From Actinophytocola oryzae (GTDB taxonomy: Bacteria; Actinomycetota; Actinomycetes; Mycobacteriales; Pseudonocardiaceae), in NCBI RefSeq assembly GCF_004364325.1, contig NZ_SOCP01000018.1, forward strand, positions 1 to 64,000: a DNA stretch of 64,000 nucleotides. Direction: 5' to 3'. Each line of letters begins with the position of its first letter. Position 1 is the first letter of the stretch. The notes under the pieces were generated by a model. The model did not search any database, was not told the origin of the DNA, and saw only the letters and a list, made by a program, of their open reading frames with translations. Of the stretch, positions 41,863 to 51,027 are shown one piece after another. The position numbers were made by a program, and so were the translations under genes.

Positions 41863-42306
41863 CCCCCTGCGGAGGCCGAACCCACGGAAGGGCGCCTTCG
41901 GCCCACGCACCCACTGCACCGCACCGAAGGACGCCTTCGGTGCGCCCACTGCAACGAAGGACGCCTTCCTAACGCCCAGCGTTACGAAGGACGCCTTCGT
42001 AACGCCCACGGTTAGGAAGGCGTCCTTCGGTACGGGCACGGTTGCGTAGGCACCCTTCGGCACGCCCCCGGTTACGAAGGACGCTTTCCTAACGCCCACC
42101 GTTAGGAAGGCGTCCTTCGGTGCGGAGGGCCGGTGGGGCGGGGGGAGTCGGTGGGGGTTGGCGTGTGGAGAGGGGTTTGGTCGACTCAATCCTGTGGGGT
42201 GGTGAGTGGCTAACACAGCGAACGGGCGCGAACAGCCCCAGGACCAACGACACAGAAAACCGGGCCGAAGGTCCGAAGACCAACGGCCCGGTACTCCAGG
42301 AGAAAC
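41863..42306. other. Intergenic region between mycP and eccC with no gene
   Basis: The left two thirds are the palindromic repeat cluster at 41887-42120. The right part has no ORF with coding character. mycP and eccC converge here, so termination is expected, and the hairpin-rich repeats could serve. Confidence 0.6.
41887..42120. repeat. Cluster of palindromic repeats (GAAGGACGCCTTC type)
   Basis: Eight copies of a self-complementary core (GAAGGACGCCTTC or GAAGGCGTCCTTC and variants) occur about 20-45 bp apart, joined by GTTACG/TAACGCCCAC-type arms that are themselves inverted. Orientation alternates, so long hairpins can form between neighbours. Such intergenic palindromes recur in some actinomycete genomes. 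No spacer pattern as in CRISPR. Confidence 0.8.
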
Positions 42307-45300
42307 TCAGCCCTTGTCCTCCTTGACGAACCCCTCGACCAACGGCGTCTGAACCAACCGCACAGCACGCCGACGGTTCACGAACTGCCCCCGACCAACA
42401 GGCAGAACCCGCGGCTTCAGATTGCCGAGGAACGACCCCTCACCCTTCGGACAGGACAGCAACAACCCAGGCGTCCCCAACTCCCACATCCGCCGAACCG
42501 CCTGGCTCATCATCGTCCGGCTCGCCCCCGACGTACTACGCGCAATGATCACGTGCACCCCGATATCCGCCGCCTGAGGAAGTAGCGGAACCAGAGAATC
42601 CAGCGGCCCCGCCGTCTCCGCCAGCTCGTAGTCGTCAATGATGATGTACAGCCGACCACCCTCCCACCAGTCTCGTTTGGACAGACGGCTCGGGCTGATC
42701 TCCGGCCCCGGAATCCGGCCCTTGAGTGCCTGCGCCGCACCGGCGATCGACTTGGCCAAAGCCTCCGCGCCCACCGCGTACTCCAGCTGGTGACTGGTGG
42801 GCACCGAGTCGTGCAGCTCCCGGCGGAAGTCGCCGAACATGATGCGGGCCTCGTCGGACGTGTGGTGTGCTGCCACGGCCCTCGCGATGTGTCGCAGCAG
42901 GTTCGTCTTGCCCGTCTCCGCGTCGCCGAAGATCAGTAGGTGGGGGCTCGCGTCGAAGTCGTGCCACAGGGGAGCCAACTGAACGTCGTCGATACCCAGG
43001 GGCACCCGCATTTCCGACGTCGGGCTCGGGGCTGCCGGGCCTGGCAGCTCCCGCACGGTCAGCGTGTGCGGCAGCAGCCTGACCTTCGGGGCGCTCGGCG
43101 CGGTCGGCAGTGCCAGTGCCTCGGACAGCTCCACCGTCGCCTCCGCCAGGTCCTCCGTGTCCGACGTGCCGTCGATACGGGGCAGCGCGGCGAGGAAGTG
43201 CAGCCGGTCCGGGGTGATGCCGCGACCCGGGATCGCGGGCACTGTCGCGGCGAACCGGCTGTTGACCTCCGAGTCGACCGCGTCGCCCAGCTTCAGCTCG
43301 AACCTCGTGCCGAGCACGTCACGCAGCCACGGGCGCATCTCCGACCAGCGGTTCGACGCGACCACCAGGTGGATGCCGAAGCTCAGACCCCGGGCGGCCA
43401 GCTCCGTGAACTTGTCCTCGATGTCGTCGAAGTCCTGCCTCACCGTGTACCAACCGTCGACGACCAGGAACACGTCGCCGTAGGGATCCACGTCCGTGAA
43501 CCTGCCTTCCCGGCGCGCCCGCCGGTAGGTGGCCATCGAGTCGATGTTGTGGTCGGCGAAGATCGTCTCGCGCTTCGCCATCAGGTTCGTGACCTCCAGC
43601 ACCGTCCGCGTCACGCGGTCCCGGTCCAGGCGGTTCGCGATGCTGCCGACATGCGGCAGCTTCGCCAGCGCGGTCAGCGTGCCGCCGAAGTCCAGGCAGT
43701 AGAACTGGACCTCCGCGGCCGTGTGGGTCAGCGCCAGGCCCGCGATCAGCGTGCGCAGCATGGTGCTCTTGCCGCTCTGCACACCGCCGACGACCGCCAC
43801 GTTTCCCTTGCTGCCGGACAGGTCCGCGACCAGCAGTTCGCGCTTCTGCTGCGCGGGCAGGTCGATCAGGCCCACCGGGATGGTCAGGTTCCCCGTCTGC
43901 AGGCCACCGACCGGGCGTGGGCCCAGGTTCGGGTCGTCCACCAGGGGCGGGAGCAGCTGGTCGAGCGTCGCCGACTGCTTCAGCGGCGGCAGCCACACCT
44001 GGTGCGCACGCGGGCCGACGTCCTTCAGGCGCGTGAGCAGCACGTCGAGGACCGTCTCCAGGCTGTCCTGCTCCTCCGGCTCCGGCTCGGGATCCGGGTC
44101 CGGCTGGTTCTGCGGCTCGATGTAACGCATCCCGAACGGCACGACACGCTGGTCGGCCGACTTGTCCGCCGTCCCGCGCCGCCTCGGCCGGTACGGCGAC
44201 GACGAGTACGCGCCCTTGAAGCGGATGAGCGTCTGCGTGTCCGGCCGCAGGTAGCCGTTGCCGGGGCTGTTCGGCAGCTCGTACGCGTCCGGCACGCCGA
44301 TGACGCTGCGGCTCTCCATCGCGGAGAACGTGCGCAGGCCGATCCGGTACGACAGGTGCGTCTCCACCTTGTGGATCCGGCCCTCGTCCAGTCGCTGTGA
44401 CGCCAGCAGCAGGTGCACGCCCAGCGACCGGCCCAGCCTGCCGATCATGGCGAACACGTCGATGAACTCCGGCTTGCTCGACAGCATCTCGGAGAACTCG
44501 TCGACCACGATGAACAGCGCGGGCATCGGCTCCAGCGGCACGCCCTGTGCCCGTGCGGCCTCGTAGTCGCGGCGGGACGCGTAGTTGCCGGCGGCACGCA
44601 GGTACTCCTGGCGGCGGTTCATCTCGCCGGTCAGCGCGTCCTGCATGCGGTCGACCAGCTCCAGCTCCTCGGACAGGTTCGTGATGACCGCCGAGGTGTG
44701 CGGCAGCTGGTCGAACCCGAGGAAGGCCGCGCCACCCTTGAAGTCCACCAGCACGAAGTTGAGGTCCTCCGGCGAGTGCGTCGTGGCCAGCGCGAGCACC
44801 AGCGTGCGGAGCAGCTCGCTCTTGCCGGAGCCGGTGGCGCCGACGCACAGGCCGTGCGGGCCCATGCCGTCCTCGGCGGCCTCCTTGATGTCCAGCTCCA
44901 GCGGAGTGCCGTTGGCCGCGATGCCGATCGGCACCCGCAGCCGCCGCTTGGCGGTCATCCGCTCCCTGCGGTAACGCGTCGGCTCGAAGTGCGCGACGTC
45001 GCCGATCCCCAGCATCGCGGCCAGGTCGTAGTCGGCGGCCATCGGCTCCTCGTCCTCGGATACCTCGCCGACCCGGTACCTGGCCATCGTGCGCGCGAGC
45101 GCGGACGCCGCGGTCGCGCTGAACGTGTCGGGGGTGCACAGGGGTTTGGTCTGCGGCCTGCCGAGGCGGTCGAAGCTCACGGTGCTCGCCTGCTCCGGCA
45201 CGACCTCCAGGAACAGCACGCCCGCCCGCTGGTGCCACGGCAGGCTGCCGGACACGTCGAGCACCACCGCGTTGCGGTAGCCCTCGTCGGCGGCCCGGTG

Positions 45301-46287
45301 GTCGCCGGGGATCGGCACGCCGTCGAGGATGAGCACCACGTACGGCTCGGACGCGGTGACCGGCGTGTCGGCCTCGAACCGGGGCCTTCCGGTGAAGGAC
45401 GGGCCGCCGAGCAGCAGCTCCACCTCGCTGATGCCCTCCGCGACCAGCCTTCGCGCGCCCGCGGCGTCCCGGCTGTCCACGTCCTGGTTGTGCGGCAGCC
45501 ACTTCAGCCAGTCCCAGCGTTCGAGCCGGTCGTCGGTGGCGCACAGCGCGATGCGGACGTCGGCGGGCGCGTGGGCGGTGGCGAGCTGGCCGAGCATCGC
45601 ACGCACCAGGTCGAGCACGGCCGCGTCGTCGCCGCTGAGCTGGATCTGCCCGAAACCACGCAGGTACACCGCGATCGGGGCGTTCGGGAGGGTGGAGTAG
45701 GCCCGCAGGAAGCGGCGCAGGGCGTGCGCGGCCAGCGGTTCGAGGTCCTCGATCGGCTTGGTGTCCGGTGGGAGGAGCTTGATCGCCGAGCGCTGCGTGC
45801 CGACGCCGATGCGGACCTCGCCGAAGTCGTCCTGCGCCGGGCGCCGCTCCCAGAGGCGGTAGCCGAGCGCGATCGACCACAGCGCGCGCGGGTCGGGGTG
45901 GATCCAGCGTGCCGCGCGCTGCTGTGCGGCGAGCGCCTTGCGGACCCGCCCGCGCAGCTGGGTGAGGTAGCGGATGTAGTCGCGCCGGTGCCCGTGCAGT
46001 TTCTGTTTGTGTGTCACAGAGCTGCGCACGAGCTGCACGATCAGCATGCCGATGACCGACACCAGCATCATGCCGCCGCCGATGTAGGACATCAGCCCGG
46101 AACCGGGCCGGACGAACATCATCACCATCGCGATGGAGCCGAGACCCATCGGCGCGTACATCAGGACCGAGCTGATCCCGCCGCCCTGGTCCTCGGGTAC
46201 CGCGGGCGGCTCCTGGATCTGTATCTCGTCACCTGGCACGGCCGGCTTGGGCCGCCGTGCCCGGCGCGCGAACAACACCGTGCTCAT
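42307..46287 (-). CDS. eccC: EccC, type VII secretion FtsK/SpoIIIE ATPase (fused Ca-Cb)
   Basis: 1326 residues. Two membrane helices lie at about 35-95 (VLMYAPMGLGSIAMVMMFV; YIGGGMMLVSVIGMLIVQLV). Three ATPase domains follow, with Walker A GATGSGKSELL near 480, GGVQSGKSTMLR near 832 and GDAETGKTNLLR near 1119. Walker B-type FVLVDFKGGAAF occurs in the first. EccC recognises substrates and drives export. In mycobacteria EccC is often split into Ca and Cb, but here it is one chain. It is transcribed opposite to eccD and mycP. Confidence 0.96.
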   Translation of the reverse strand: MSTVLFARRARRPKPAVPGDEIQIQEPPAVPEDQGGGISSVLMYAPMGLGSIAMVMMFVRPGSGLMSYIGGGMMLVSVIGMLIVQLVRSSVTHKQKLHGHRRDYIRYLTQLRGRVRKALAAQQRAARWIHPDPRALWSIALGYRLWERRPAQDDFGEVRIGVGTQRSAIKLLPPDTKPIEDLEPLAAHALRRFLRAYSTLPNAPIAVYLRGFGQIQLSGDDAAVLDLVRAMLGQLATAHAPADVRIALCATDDRLERWDWLKWLPHNQDVDSRDAAGARRLVAEGISEVELLLGGPSFTGRPRFEADTPVTASEPYVVLILDGVPIPGDHRAADEGYRNAVVLDVSGSLPWHQRAGVLFLEVVPEQASTVSFDRLGRPQTKPLCTPDTFSATAASALARTMARYRVGEVSEDEEPMAADYDLAAMLGIGDVAHFEPTRYRRERMTAKRRLRVPIGIAANGTPLELDIKEAAEDGMGPHGLCVGATGSGKSELLRTLVLALATTHSPEDLNFVLVDFKGGAAFLGFDQLPHTSAVITNLSEELELVDRMQDALTGEMNRRQEYLRAAGNYASRRDYEAARAQGVPLEPMPALFIVVDEFSEMLSSKPEFIDVFAMIGRLGRSLGVHLLLASQRLDEGRIHKVETHLSYRIGLRTFSAMESRSVIGVPDAYELPNSPGNGYLRPDTQTLIRFKGAYSSSPYRPRRRGTADKSADQRVVPFGMRYIEPQNQPDPDPEPEPEEQDSLETVLDVLLTRLKDVGPRAHQVWLPPLKQSATLDQLLPPLVDDPNLGPRPVGGLQTGNLTIPVGLIDLPAQQKRELLVADLSGSKGNVAVVGGVQSGKSTMLRTLIAGLALTHTAAEVQFYCLDFGGTLTALAKLPHVGSIANRLDRDRVTRTVLEVTNLMAKRETIFADHNIDSMATYRRARREGRFTDVDPYGDVFLVVDGWYTVRQDFDDIEDKFTELAARGLSFGIHLVVASNRWSEMRPWLRDVLGTRFELKLGDAVDSEVNSRFAATVPAIPGRGITPDRLHFLAALPRIDGTSDTEDLAEATVELSEALALPTAPSAPKVRLLPHTLTVRELPGPAAPSPTSEMRVPLGIDDVQLAPLWHDFDASPHLLIFGDAETGKTNLLRHIARAVAAHHTSDEARIMFGDFRRELHDSVPTSHQLEYAVGAEALAKSIAGAAQALKGRIPGPEISPSRLSKRDWWEGGRLYIIIDDYELAETAGPLDSLVPLLPQAADIGVHVIIARSTSGASRTMMSQAVRRMWELGTPGLLLSCPKGEGSFLGNLKPRVLPVGRGQFVNRRRAVRLVQTPLVEGFVKEDKG

Positions 46288-46435
46288 CGTGACTCGCTCT
46301 CCCTCTCGGTGGTGAGTGGACTTCCCCTATTTCGCGCCGGCGGGGCTCTCTACCGAGTACACGCGCGCCGGGCGGGATTAGGTTCGGGCCTGGTTCAGGG
46401 TCTGGGATCCCTGGCAGGAAAGGACCTGACACCAG

Positions 46436-47833
46436 ATGGAAGAGCAGACACAGCATCGCACAACGACATCGGCGAGGCTACGGTTCGTCCTCGGGAACAA
46501 GGCGACCGAGGTGGCGCTGCCGACCGAGGCGACGCTCACCGACCTGTTGCCCGCGGTGCTGCCCCAGTTCGGCGCCGACTGGATCGAGCAGGGCGCCGAC
46601 CACGAGGGCTGGGTCGTGCAGCGCGTCGGTGAGGCCCCGCTGGACGAGGACCGGACGCTCGCCGAGCTCAACCTGCTCGACGGGGAGACCGTCTACCTGC
46701 GACCGCGTGCGGACCAGCTGGCCCCGATCGACTACGACGACCTCGTCGACGGCGTCGGTGAGCAGGTCCGCGACCACCCCGGCGCGTGGCAGCCCAAGCA
46801 CACCCGCTGGATGTTCCGCATCGGCACGGCCCTCGCGCTGCTGCTCGGGCTCGTCGTGCTGCCCGGCGCCGGATCCCTTGGCACGCAGGCGTTCCTCGCG
46901 CTGGCGGGTGCGGCCCTGCTGCTCGGCGGGAGCGCGCTGGTGGCGCGGAGCGTGCCCGACCCGCCTGGGGCGATGATCCTGGCCGGTGCCTCGGTCTGTT
47001 ACGCCGTGCTTGGCGGTGTGCTGCTCACGCGGGTGCTGGCGCCCCTCGCCACCTCGACGGTCGAGGCGACCGTCGGGCTCGTCGTCGCGTTCGTCGTGCT
47101 GTGTGTCGGGGTGTTCCTGGTCGCCGACGCGGCACTGCTGTTCGCGGGCGCCATCCTGTTCGTCCTCATGCTCGGGATCACCGGGGTCATCGCCTCCGTG
47201 GCGGACGTGAACCTCCAGCAGGCGGTGGGGATCGGCCTGTCGATCAGCCTGATCGTCGGGGTCTTCCTGCCCGCGACGTCGTTCCGGCTGTCCGGGCTGA
47301 CCCTGCCGATGCTGCCGACCGACGCGCCGGAGCTCTCCGAGGACATCGACCCGGTGCCGGCGAAGATCGTGGTCGAGCGTGGCGTGGTGACCGTCGGCTA
47401 CTCGACGGCGCTGCACGCGGGCCTCGGCGCCGCGGTGGCGGTCCTGCTGCCGATCCTCGTCGTCGACGGCAACGGCTGGACCGAGGTGCTGTCGCTGGTG
47501 ATCGCGTTCCTGCTGTTCCTGCGGTCGCGCCATCCCAGCGGTGTGGTGCAGCGGTGGGCGGTCGTGCTGCCCGCGATCGTCTGCGTGATGGTGAACCTCC
47601 ACCAGTTCGCCGGCGAGCGCACCGAGACGGGCAGGCTGCTCGCGGCGGTCCTGCCGTTGTTCGCCCTCGGCGTGGTACTGCTGCTGTTCAGCAAGATGAT
47701 GCCGGGCAAGCGGCTGCGGCCCTACTGGGGTCGCGCGGTGGAGATCCTCGAGTCGGTCGCCGCCGTCGCCGTGGTCCCGATCCTGTTGCAGGTGCTGGGC
47801 GTCTACGCCTGGATGCGTGGGTTGGCAGGCTGA
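46436..47833 (+). CDS. eccD: EccD, type VII secretion membrane channel subunit
   Basis: 465 residues. An N-terminal ubiquitin-like YukD domain (about 1-90: TSARLRFVLGNKATEVALPT, LNLLDGETVYLRP) is followed by about eleven membrane helices from residue 125 (FRIGTALALLLGLVVLPGA to VVPILLQVLGVYAWMRG). EccD is the multi-spanning core of the ESX membrane complex. The stop codon overlaps the eccB start (TGATG), so these two are co-translated. The divergent eccC start is about 150 bp upstream. Confidence 0.95.
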   Translation: MEEQTQHRTTTSARLRFVLGNKATEVALPTEATLTDLLPAVLPQFGADWIEQGADHEGWVVQRVGEAPLDEDRTLAELNLLDGETVYLRPRADQLAPIDYDDLVDGVGEQVRDHPGAWQPKHTRWMFRIGTALALLLGLVVLPGAGSLGTQAFLALAGAALLLGGSALVARSVPDPPGAMILAGASVCYAVLGGVLLTRVLAPLATSTVEATVGLVVAFVVLCVGVFLVADAALLFAGAILFVLMLGITGVIASVADVNLQQAVGIGLSISLIVGVFLPATSFRLSGLTLPMLPTDAPELSEDIDPVPAKIVVERGVVTVGYSTALHAGLGAAVAVLLPILVVDGNGWTEVLSLVIAFLLFLRSRHPSGVVQRWAVVLPAIVCVMVNLHQFAGERTETGRLLAAVLPLFALGVVLLLFSKMMPGKRLRPYWGRAVEILESVAAVAVVPILLQVLGVYAWMRGLAG

Positions 47834-49254
47834 TGCAGTCCAAACGGGATCAGGTACAGGCCTACTTCTTCGTGGTGGGCAGGCTCGTGTCCGCCGTGGT
47901 GCACGGCAGGCCGGACGCGCTGGCTCAGCCGAACAAACGGCTGAACACCGGCACGTTCCTCGGCGTGATCCTCGGGGGCGTGCTGATGGGCGTCTTCGGG
48001 ATCATCGGGTTGTTCGTCCCCGGCGGCAACGTGACGTGGCGCCAGCCGGGCGCGATCGTGATGAACGAGGACACCGGCGCGCGTTACGTCTTCCTCGACG
48101 ACCAGCTCCGGCCGGTGCTCAACTACTCGTCGGCGCGGCTCGCCGCGGGGAAGAGCGGCGGCCAGGTCTTCAAGGTGTCGCAGAAGTCCCTCGCCGACAC
48201 GCCGGTCGGGCAGCCGATCGGCATCCCGGGCGCCCCGGACGCCCTGCCTGCCGCGAACGCGCTCGACAACGGTCCGTGGACGGCGTGTGCGCAGGAGGGG
48301 GGCACGGGCGCCCAGGCGACGGGTCCGACGTCGACCCTCCTGATCGGACAGTCGTTCGACCTGACGGTGGTCCCGTCGCAGGCACTGCTGGTGCGTGCGC
48401 CGGACGAGACGACCTTCCTCGTCTGGCAGGGAAAGCGGCACCTCATCCCAGGCAGGGCCGAGGCGACGGCACTCGGCTACGGCGGTGTCGACCCGGTCGA
48501 CGTCACGGCGGCCTGGCTGAACCCCATCCCGCAGGGCAGGGACTTCGAGGTCCGCAGGACCCCGGACACCGGGGCGCCGGGCCCGGACATCGACGGCGAA
48601 CCGAGCGTGGTCGGCCAGATCTACCTGGTGCGCAACCCGGCGATCGGTGCCGACCAGCTGTACCTGGTCCGGTCGGACGGGTTGACGCCGCTGTCCCCGA
48701 CCGTGGCGGCACTGCTGCTGGCGGCGCCGTTCACCAAGGAGGCCTACCCGGACTCCGCCGTGACCCCCATCGAGGTGGGACCGGGGGCGCTGTCCGGTGT
48801 GCCGTCGACGAACAGCGGCCCCGACCTGGTCGAGGGACTGCCGCAGATGCCGCCGGAGATCGTGACTCCCACCCCGGACGACTCGGCGTGCGTGGCGTTC
48901 TTCCCCGTCGGCAAGGGAGAGATGCGGGTCGTCACGGGGTTCGTGCCCGCGACGGTCCACAAGGAGGCCATGCCGGTCGCCGCGCACGAGGAGGGCGTGA
49001 CGACCGACCGGGTGCTCATCCCGGCGGGCGGCGGTGTGCTCGTCAGGGAGCAGCAGTCGCCGGAGGCGGCGCTCAACGCGGTATACCTCGTCACGGAGAC
49101 GGGGGTGAAGTACCCGCTGGCGAACTCGGACGTGGTGCAGGCGCTGGGCTATTCCGCGCAGTCCGCCGTGGCCATGCCAGGCGAGATGCTGGCCCTTCTG
49201 CCGACCGGGCCGGTGCTGAGCGTCGAGGCCGCGTTGAGCGCCCAGCAGTCATAA
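47833..49254 (+). CDS. eccB: EccB, type VII secretion membrane-anchored subunit
   Basis: 473 residues from the ATG at 47833. The longer frame back to 46786 is antisense-like and rejected. The N-terminus MQSKRDQVQAYFFVVGRLVS and the helix FLGVILGGVLMGVFGIIGLF match EccB. A large outer domain with beta repeats follows (TTFLVWQGKRHLIPG, GQIYLVRNPA). A Cys at WTACAQE and another at DSACVAFF are typical of the EccB disulfide. It forms the ESX membrane core with eccC and eccD. eccE is not seen in the window. Confidence 0.95.
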   Translation: MQSKRDQVQAYFFVVGRLVSAVVHGRPDALAQPNKRLNTGTFLGVILGGVLMGVFGIIGLFVPGGNVTWRQPGAIVMNEDTGARYVFLDDQLRPVLNYSSARLAAGKSGGQVFKVSQKSLADTPVGQPIGIPGAPDALPAANALDNGPWTACAQEGGTGAQATGPTSTLLIGQSFDLTVVPSQALLVRAPDETTFLVWQGKRHLIPGRAEATALGYGGVDPVDVTAAWLNPIPQGRDFEVRRTPDTGAPGPDIDGEPSVVGQIYLVRNPAIGADQLYLVRSDGLTPLSPTVAALLLAAPFTKEAYPDSAVTPIEVGPGALSGVPSTNSGPDLVEGLPQMPPEIVTPTPDDSACVAFFPVGKGEMRVVTGFVPATVHKEAMPVAAHEEGVTTDRVLIPAGGGVLVREQQSPEAALNAVYLVTETGVKYPLANSDVVQALGYSAQSAVAMPGEMLALLPTGPVLSVEAALSAQQS

Positions 49255-49401
49255 CCGGCTCATGAGGGGAGTTCCGCTTGTTCGCCCCCCAGCGGTCGAG
49301 ACCGGACTTCCTTGCCGAATCCGAAACTAACGTGTGAGTGGTAGCCAGGCTGTCTGCGGGCTGCCGGGGCTTACCGGAAGAAACGAAACCGAGGAGATCT
49401 C

Positions 49402-49734
49402 ATGGCGCACACGACACAGCTGGACCCGGACGAGATCCGCAAGCAGGCGGACAACCACGACACGACCCGCGAGGACATCGTCGCGCAGCTCGAGCAGCTG
49501 AAGACCGCCGTCGACGACGTCCTGGGCAGGAGCACGAGTGCGGCCACGCGTGCCCTCAGCACGTCGACCGACACCTGGGTGGAGAACGTCAAGAAGTCGG
49601 TGATCGAGCACATGAAGGCCATGGCGGACAACATCCGGCGTGAGTCGAACAACCAGGAAGGCACCGACGAGGACTTCAACCAGCAGATCATGAACATCCC
49701 GCTGGAGACCGGCACCTTCCTCGGCGTCAAGTAG
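49402..49734 (+). CDS. Small helical protein, candidate T7SS substrate or WXG100-like
   Basis: 110 residues, alpha-helical and charged, with GAGGAG before the ATG. The middle has TDTWVENVKKS where WXG would stand, so the WXG turn is not conserved. It starts the small-protein series after eccB. Its helix-turn-helix size fits a secreted partner of the next WXG100 protein. Function is inferred from position. Confidence 0.6.
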   Translation: MAHTTQLDPDEIRKQADNHDTTREDIVAQLEQLKTAVDDVLGRSTSAATRALSTSTDTWVENVKKSVIEHMKAMADNIRRESNNQEGTDEDFNQQIMNIPLETGTFLGVK

Positions 49735-49778
49735 CCGGCCAGAACCTCCCGACGACAGCGGAAACCAGGAGAACAGCG

Positions 49779-50066
49779 ATGATCACATACGACTACCCCG
49801 CCATCGACGAGGCCATCGACATGATGACCAAGAAGGCAACCGAGATCGCGAACCAGACCGACCAGCAGCAGCAGCAGGTCAAGGCGATCATGGGCAACTG
49901 GACCGGTACCACGGCCGACGCCTACAACAAGCTGTGCGACGACCTCGAGGCCGACCTGCGCGCGAACGTCGAGATCCTGAACAACCTGAAGACCACGTTC
50001 GGCCAGGGTGCGGACGAGATGAAGCACCAGGACGCCAAGGGCGGGCAGAACGTCGCCGGCAGCTGA
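49779..50066 (+). CDS. WXG100-family (ESAT-6-like) secreted protein
   Basis: 95 residues. The WTG turn (IMGNWTGTTADAYN) lies between two helices (EAIDMMTKKATEIANQ and LRANVEILNNLKTTFGQ), the classic WXG100 hairpin. Such proteins dimerise and are exported by EccC. It is the best-defined ESX substrate here. The preceding small protein 44 bp upstream is a likely partner. Confidence 0.88.
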   Translation: MITYDYPAIDEAIDMMTKKATEIANQTDQQQQQVKAIMGNWTGTTADAYNKLCDDLEADLRANVEILNNLKTTFGQGADEMKHQDAKGGQNVAGS

Positions 50067-50160
50067 TGCCCGCACGGTGTGTGTGCCGGGCGCCATCCCG
50101 CCCGGCACACATCACACCGGCCAGTCCTGACACGTCCACCGTCCTGTTTGGAGTACCGCG

Positions 50161-50514
50161 ATGACGACGACGAACATCAATGTCGAGGCCGTGAAGGACT
50201 CGGCGGCCAACCTCGGGCGGATCATGGACGACATGTCCGCCTTCAACGCACTGCGGGCGTCCTTCCCGTCGATCGGGAACTTCGACCTCGCACAGCAGCT
50301 GCAGGTCATCATCGACGACCGCCGCAACGGTGTCGTCGCGCACGCCGACCAGCTGCGGATCTCGCTCGACGAGATCTCGGCGGCGCTGAACCAGATCGCC
50401 ACGAACGTCGAGAACATCGACAACGGCAACGCGGCGGCGATCCTCGCCGTCGTCGCCGATCTGCGGACCCGCGTGAGCGAGGACCTCGCCGGGCTCGGCG
50501 ACCCGGCGAGCTGA
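50161..50514 (+). CDS. Small T7SS-associated protein, paralogue of the next gene
   Basis: 117 residues. IGNFDLAQQLQVIIDDRRNG and VAHADQLRISLDEI are almost repeated in the next protein (KFELAQWLERIVDDRRNAIV, AHAEHLRMTFDSL). Both are helical and lack a signal. This tandem pair sits between the WXG100 gene and the repeat protein, so they are probably chaperones or substrates. Unrecognised family. Confidence 0.65.
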   Translation: MTTTNINVEAVKDSAANLGRIMDDMSAFNALRASFPSIGNFDLAQQLQVIIDDRRNGVVAHADQLRISLDEISAALNQIATNVENIDNGNAAAILAVVADLRTRVSEDLAGLGDPAS

Positions 50515-50524
50515 GGGATCGGAC

Positions 50525-50977
50525 ATGGCCGACAAGACGGAGTACAGCTCCACGGACATCACGAACATCGCGGGCGAGGTCGGCAAGATCCTCGACGACA
50601 TGGCGCCCTTCATCGACCTGAAGAACCACTGGCCCAACGCGGGCAAGTTCGAGCTGGCGCAGTGGCTCGAGCGGATCGTGGACGACCGCCGCAACGCGAT
50701 CGTGGCGCACGCCGAGCACCTGCGGATGACGTTCGACAGCCTCGAGACGTCGCTCGTCCAGCTGGCCAAGGACTTCACGACCACCGACGGGGAGAACGCC
50801 GCCGAGATCAAGAAGGTGCTCGGCGACCTCGAGGACAAGATCGAGGGCCAGTGGGACACGTGGGACGAGAACACCGAGAAGGACCACCACAACTACTCGC
50901 CTGACGACAAGGTCAAGAACAACTCCACGGACGGCGACGGCTACAACGACGACCTCAGCGTTCCCATCGGGGACTAG
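50525..50977 (+). CDS. Small T7SS-associated protein, paralogue of the previous gene
   Basis: 150 residues. The ELAQWLERIVDDRRNAIVAH block matches its neighbour. The C-terminal 50 residues are acidic and Asn-rich (DKVKNNSTDGDGYNDD). The ATG is 10 bp after the preceding stop. Probably a duplicated partner protein with an added tail. Confidence 0.62.
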   Translation: MADKTEYSSTDITNIAGEVGKILDDMAPFIDLKNHWPNAGKFELAQWLERIVDDRRNAIVAHAEHLRMTFDSLETSLVQLAKDFTTTDGENAAEIKKVLGDLEDKIEGQWDTWDENTEKDHHNYSPDDKVKNNSTDGDGYNDDLSVPIGD

Positions 50978-51027
50978 GTCCGCACGAACAACACCGGTTC
51001 CGCAGCACGATCGACAAGGGTTGGAAA

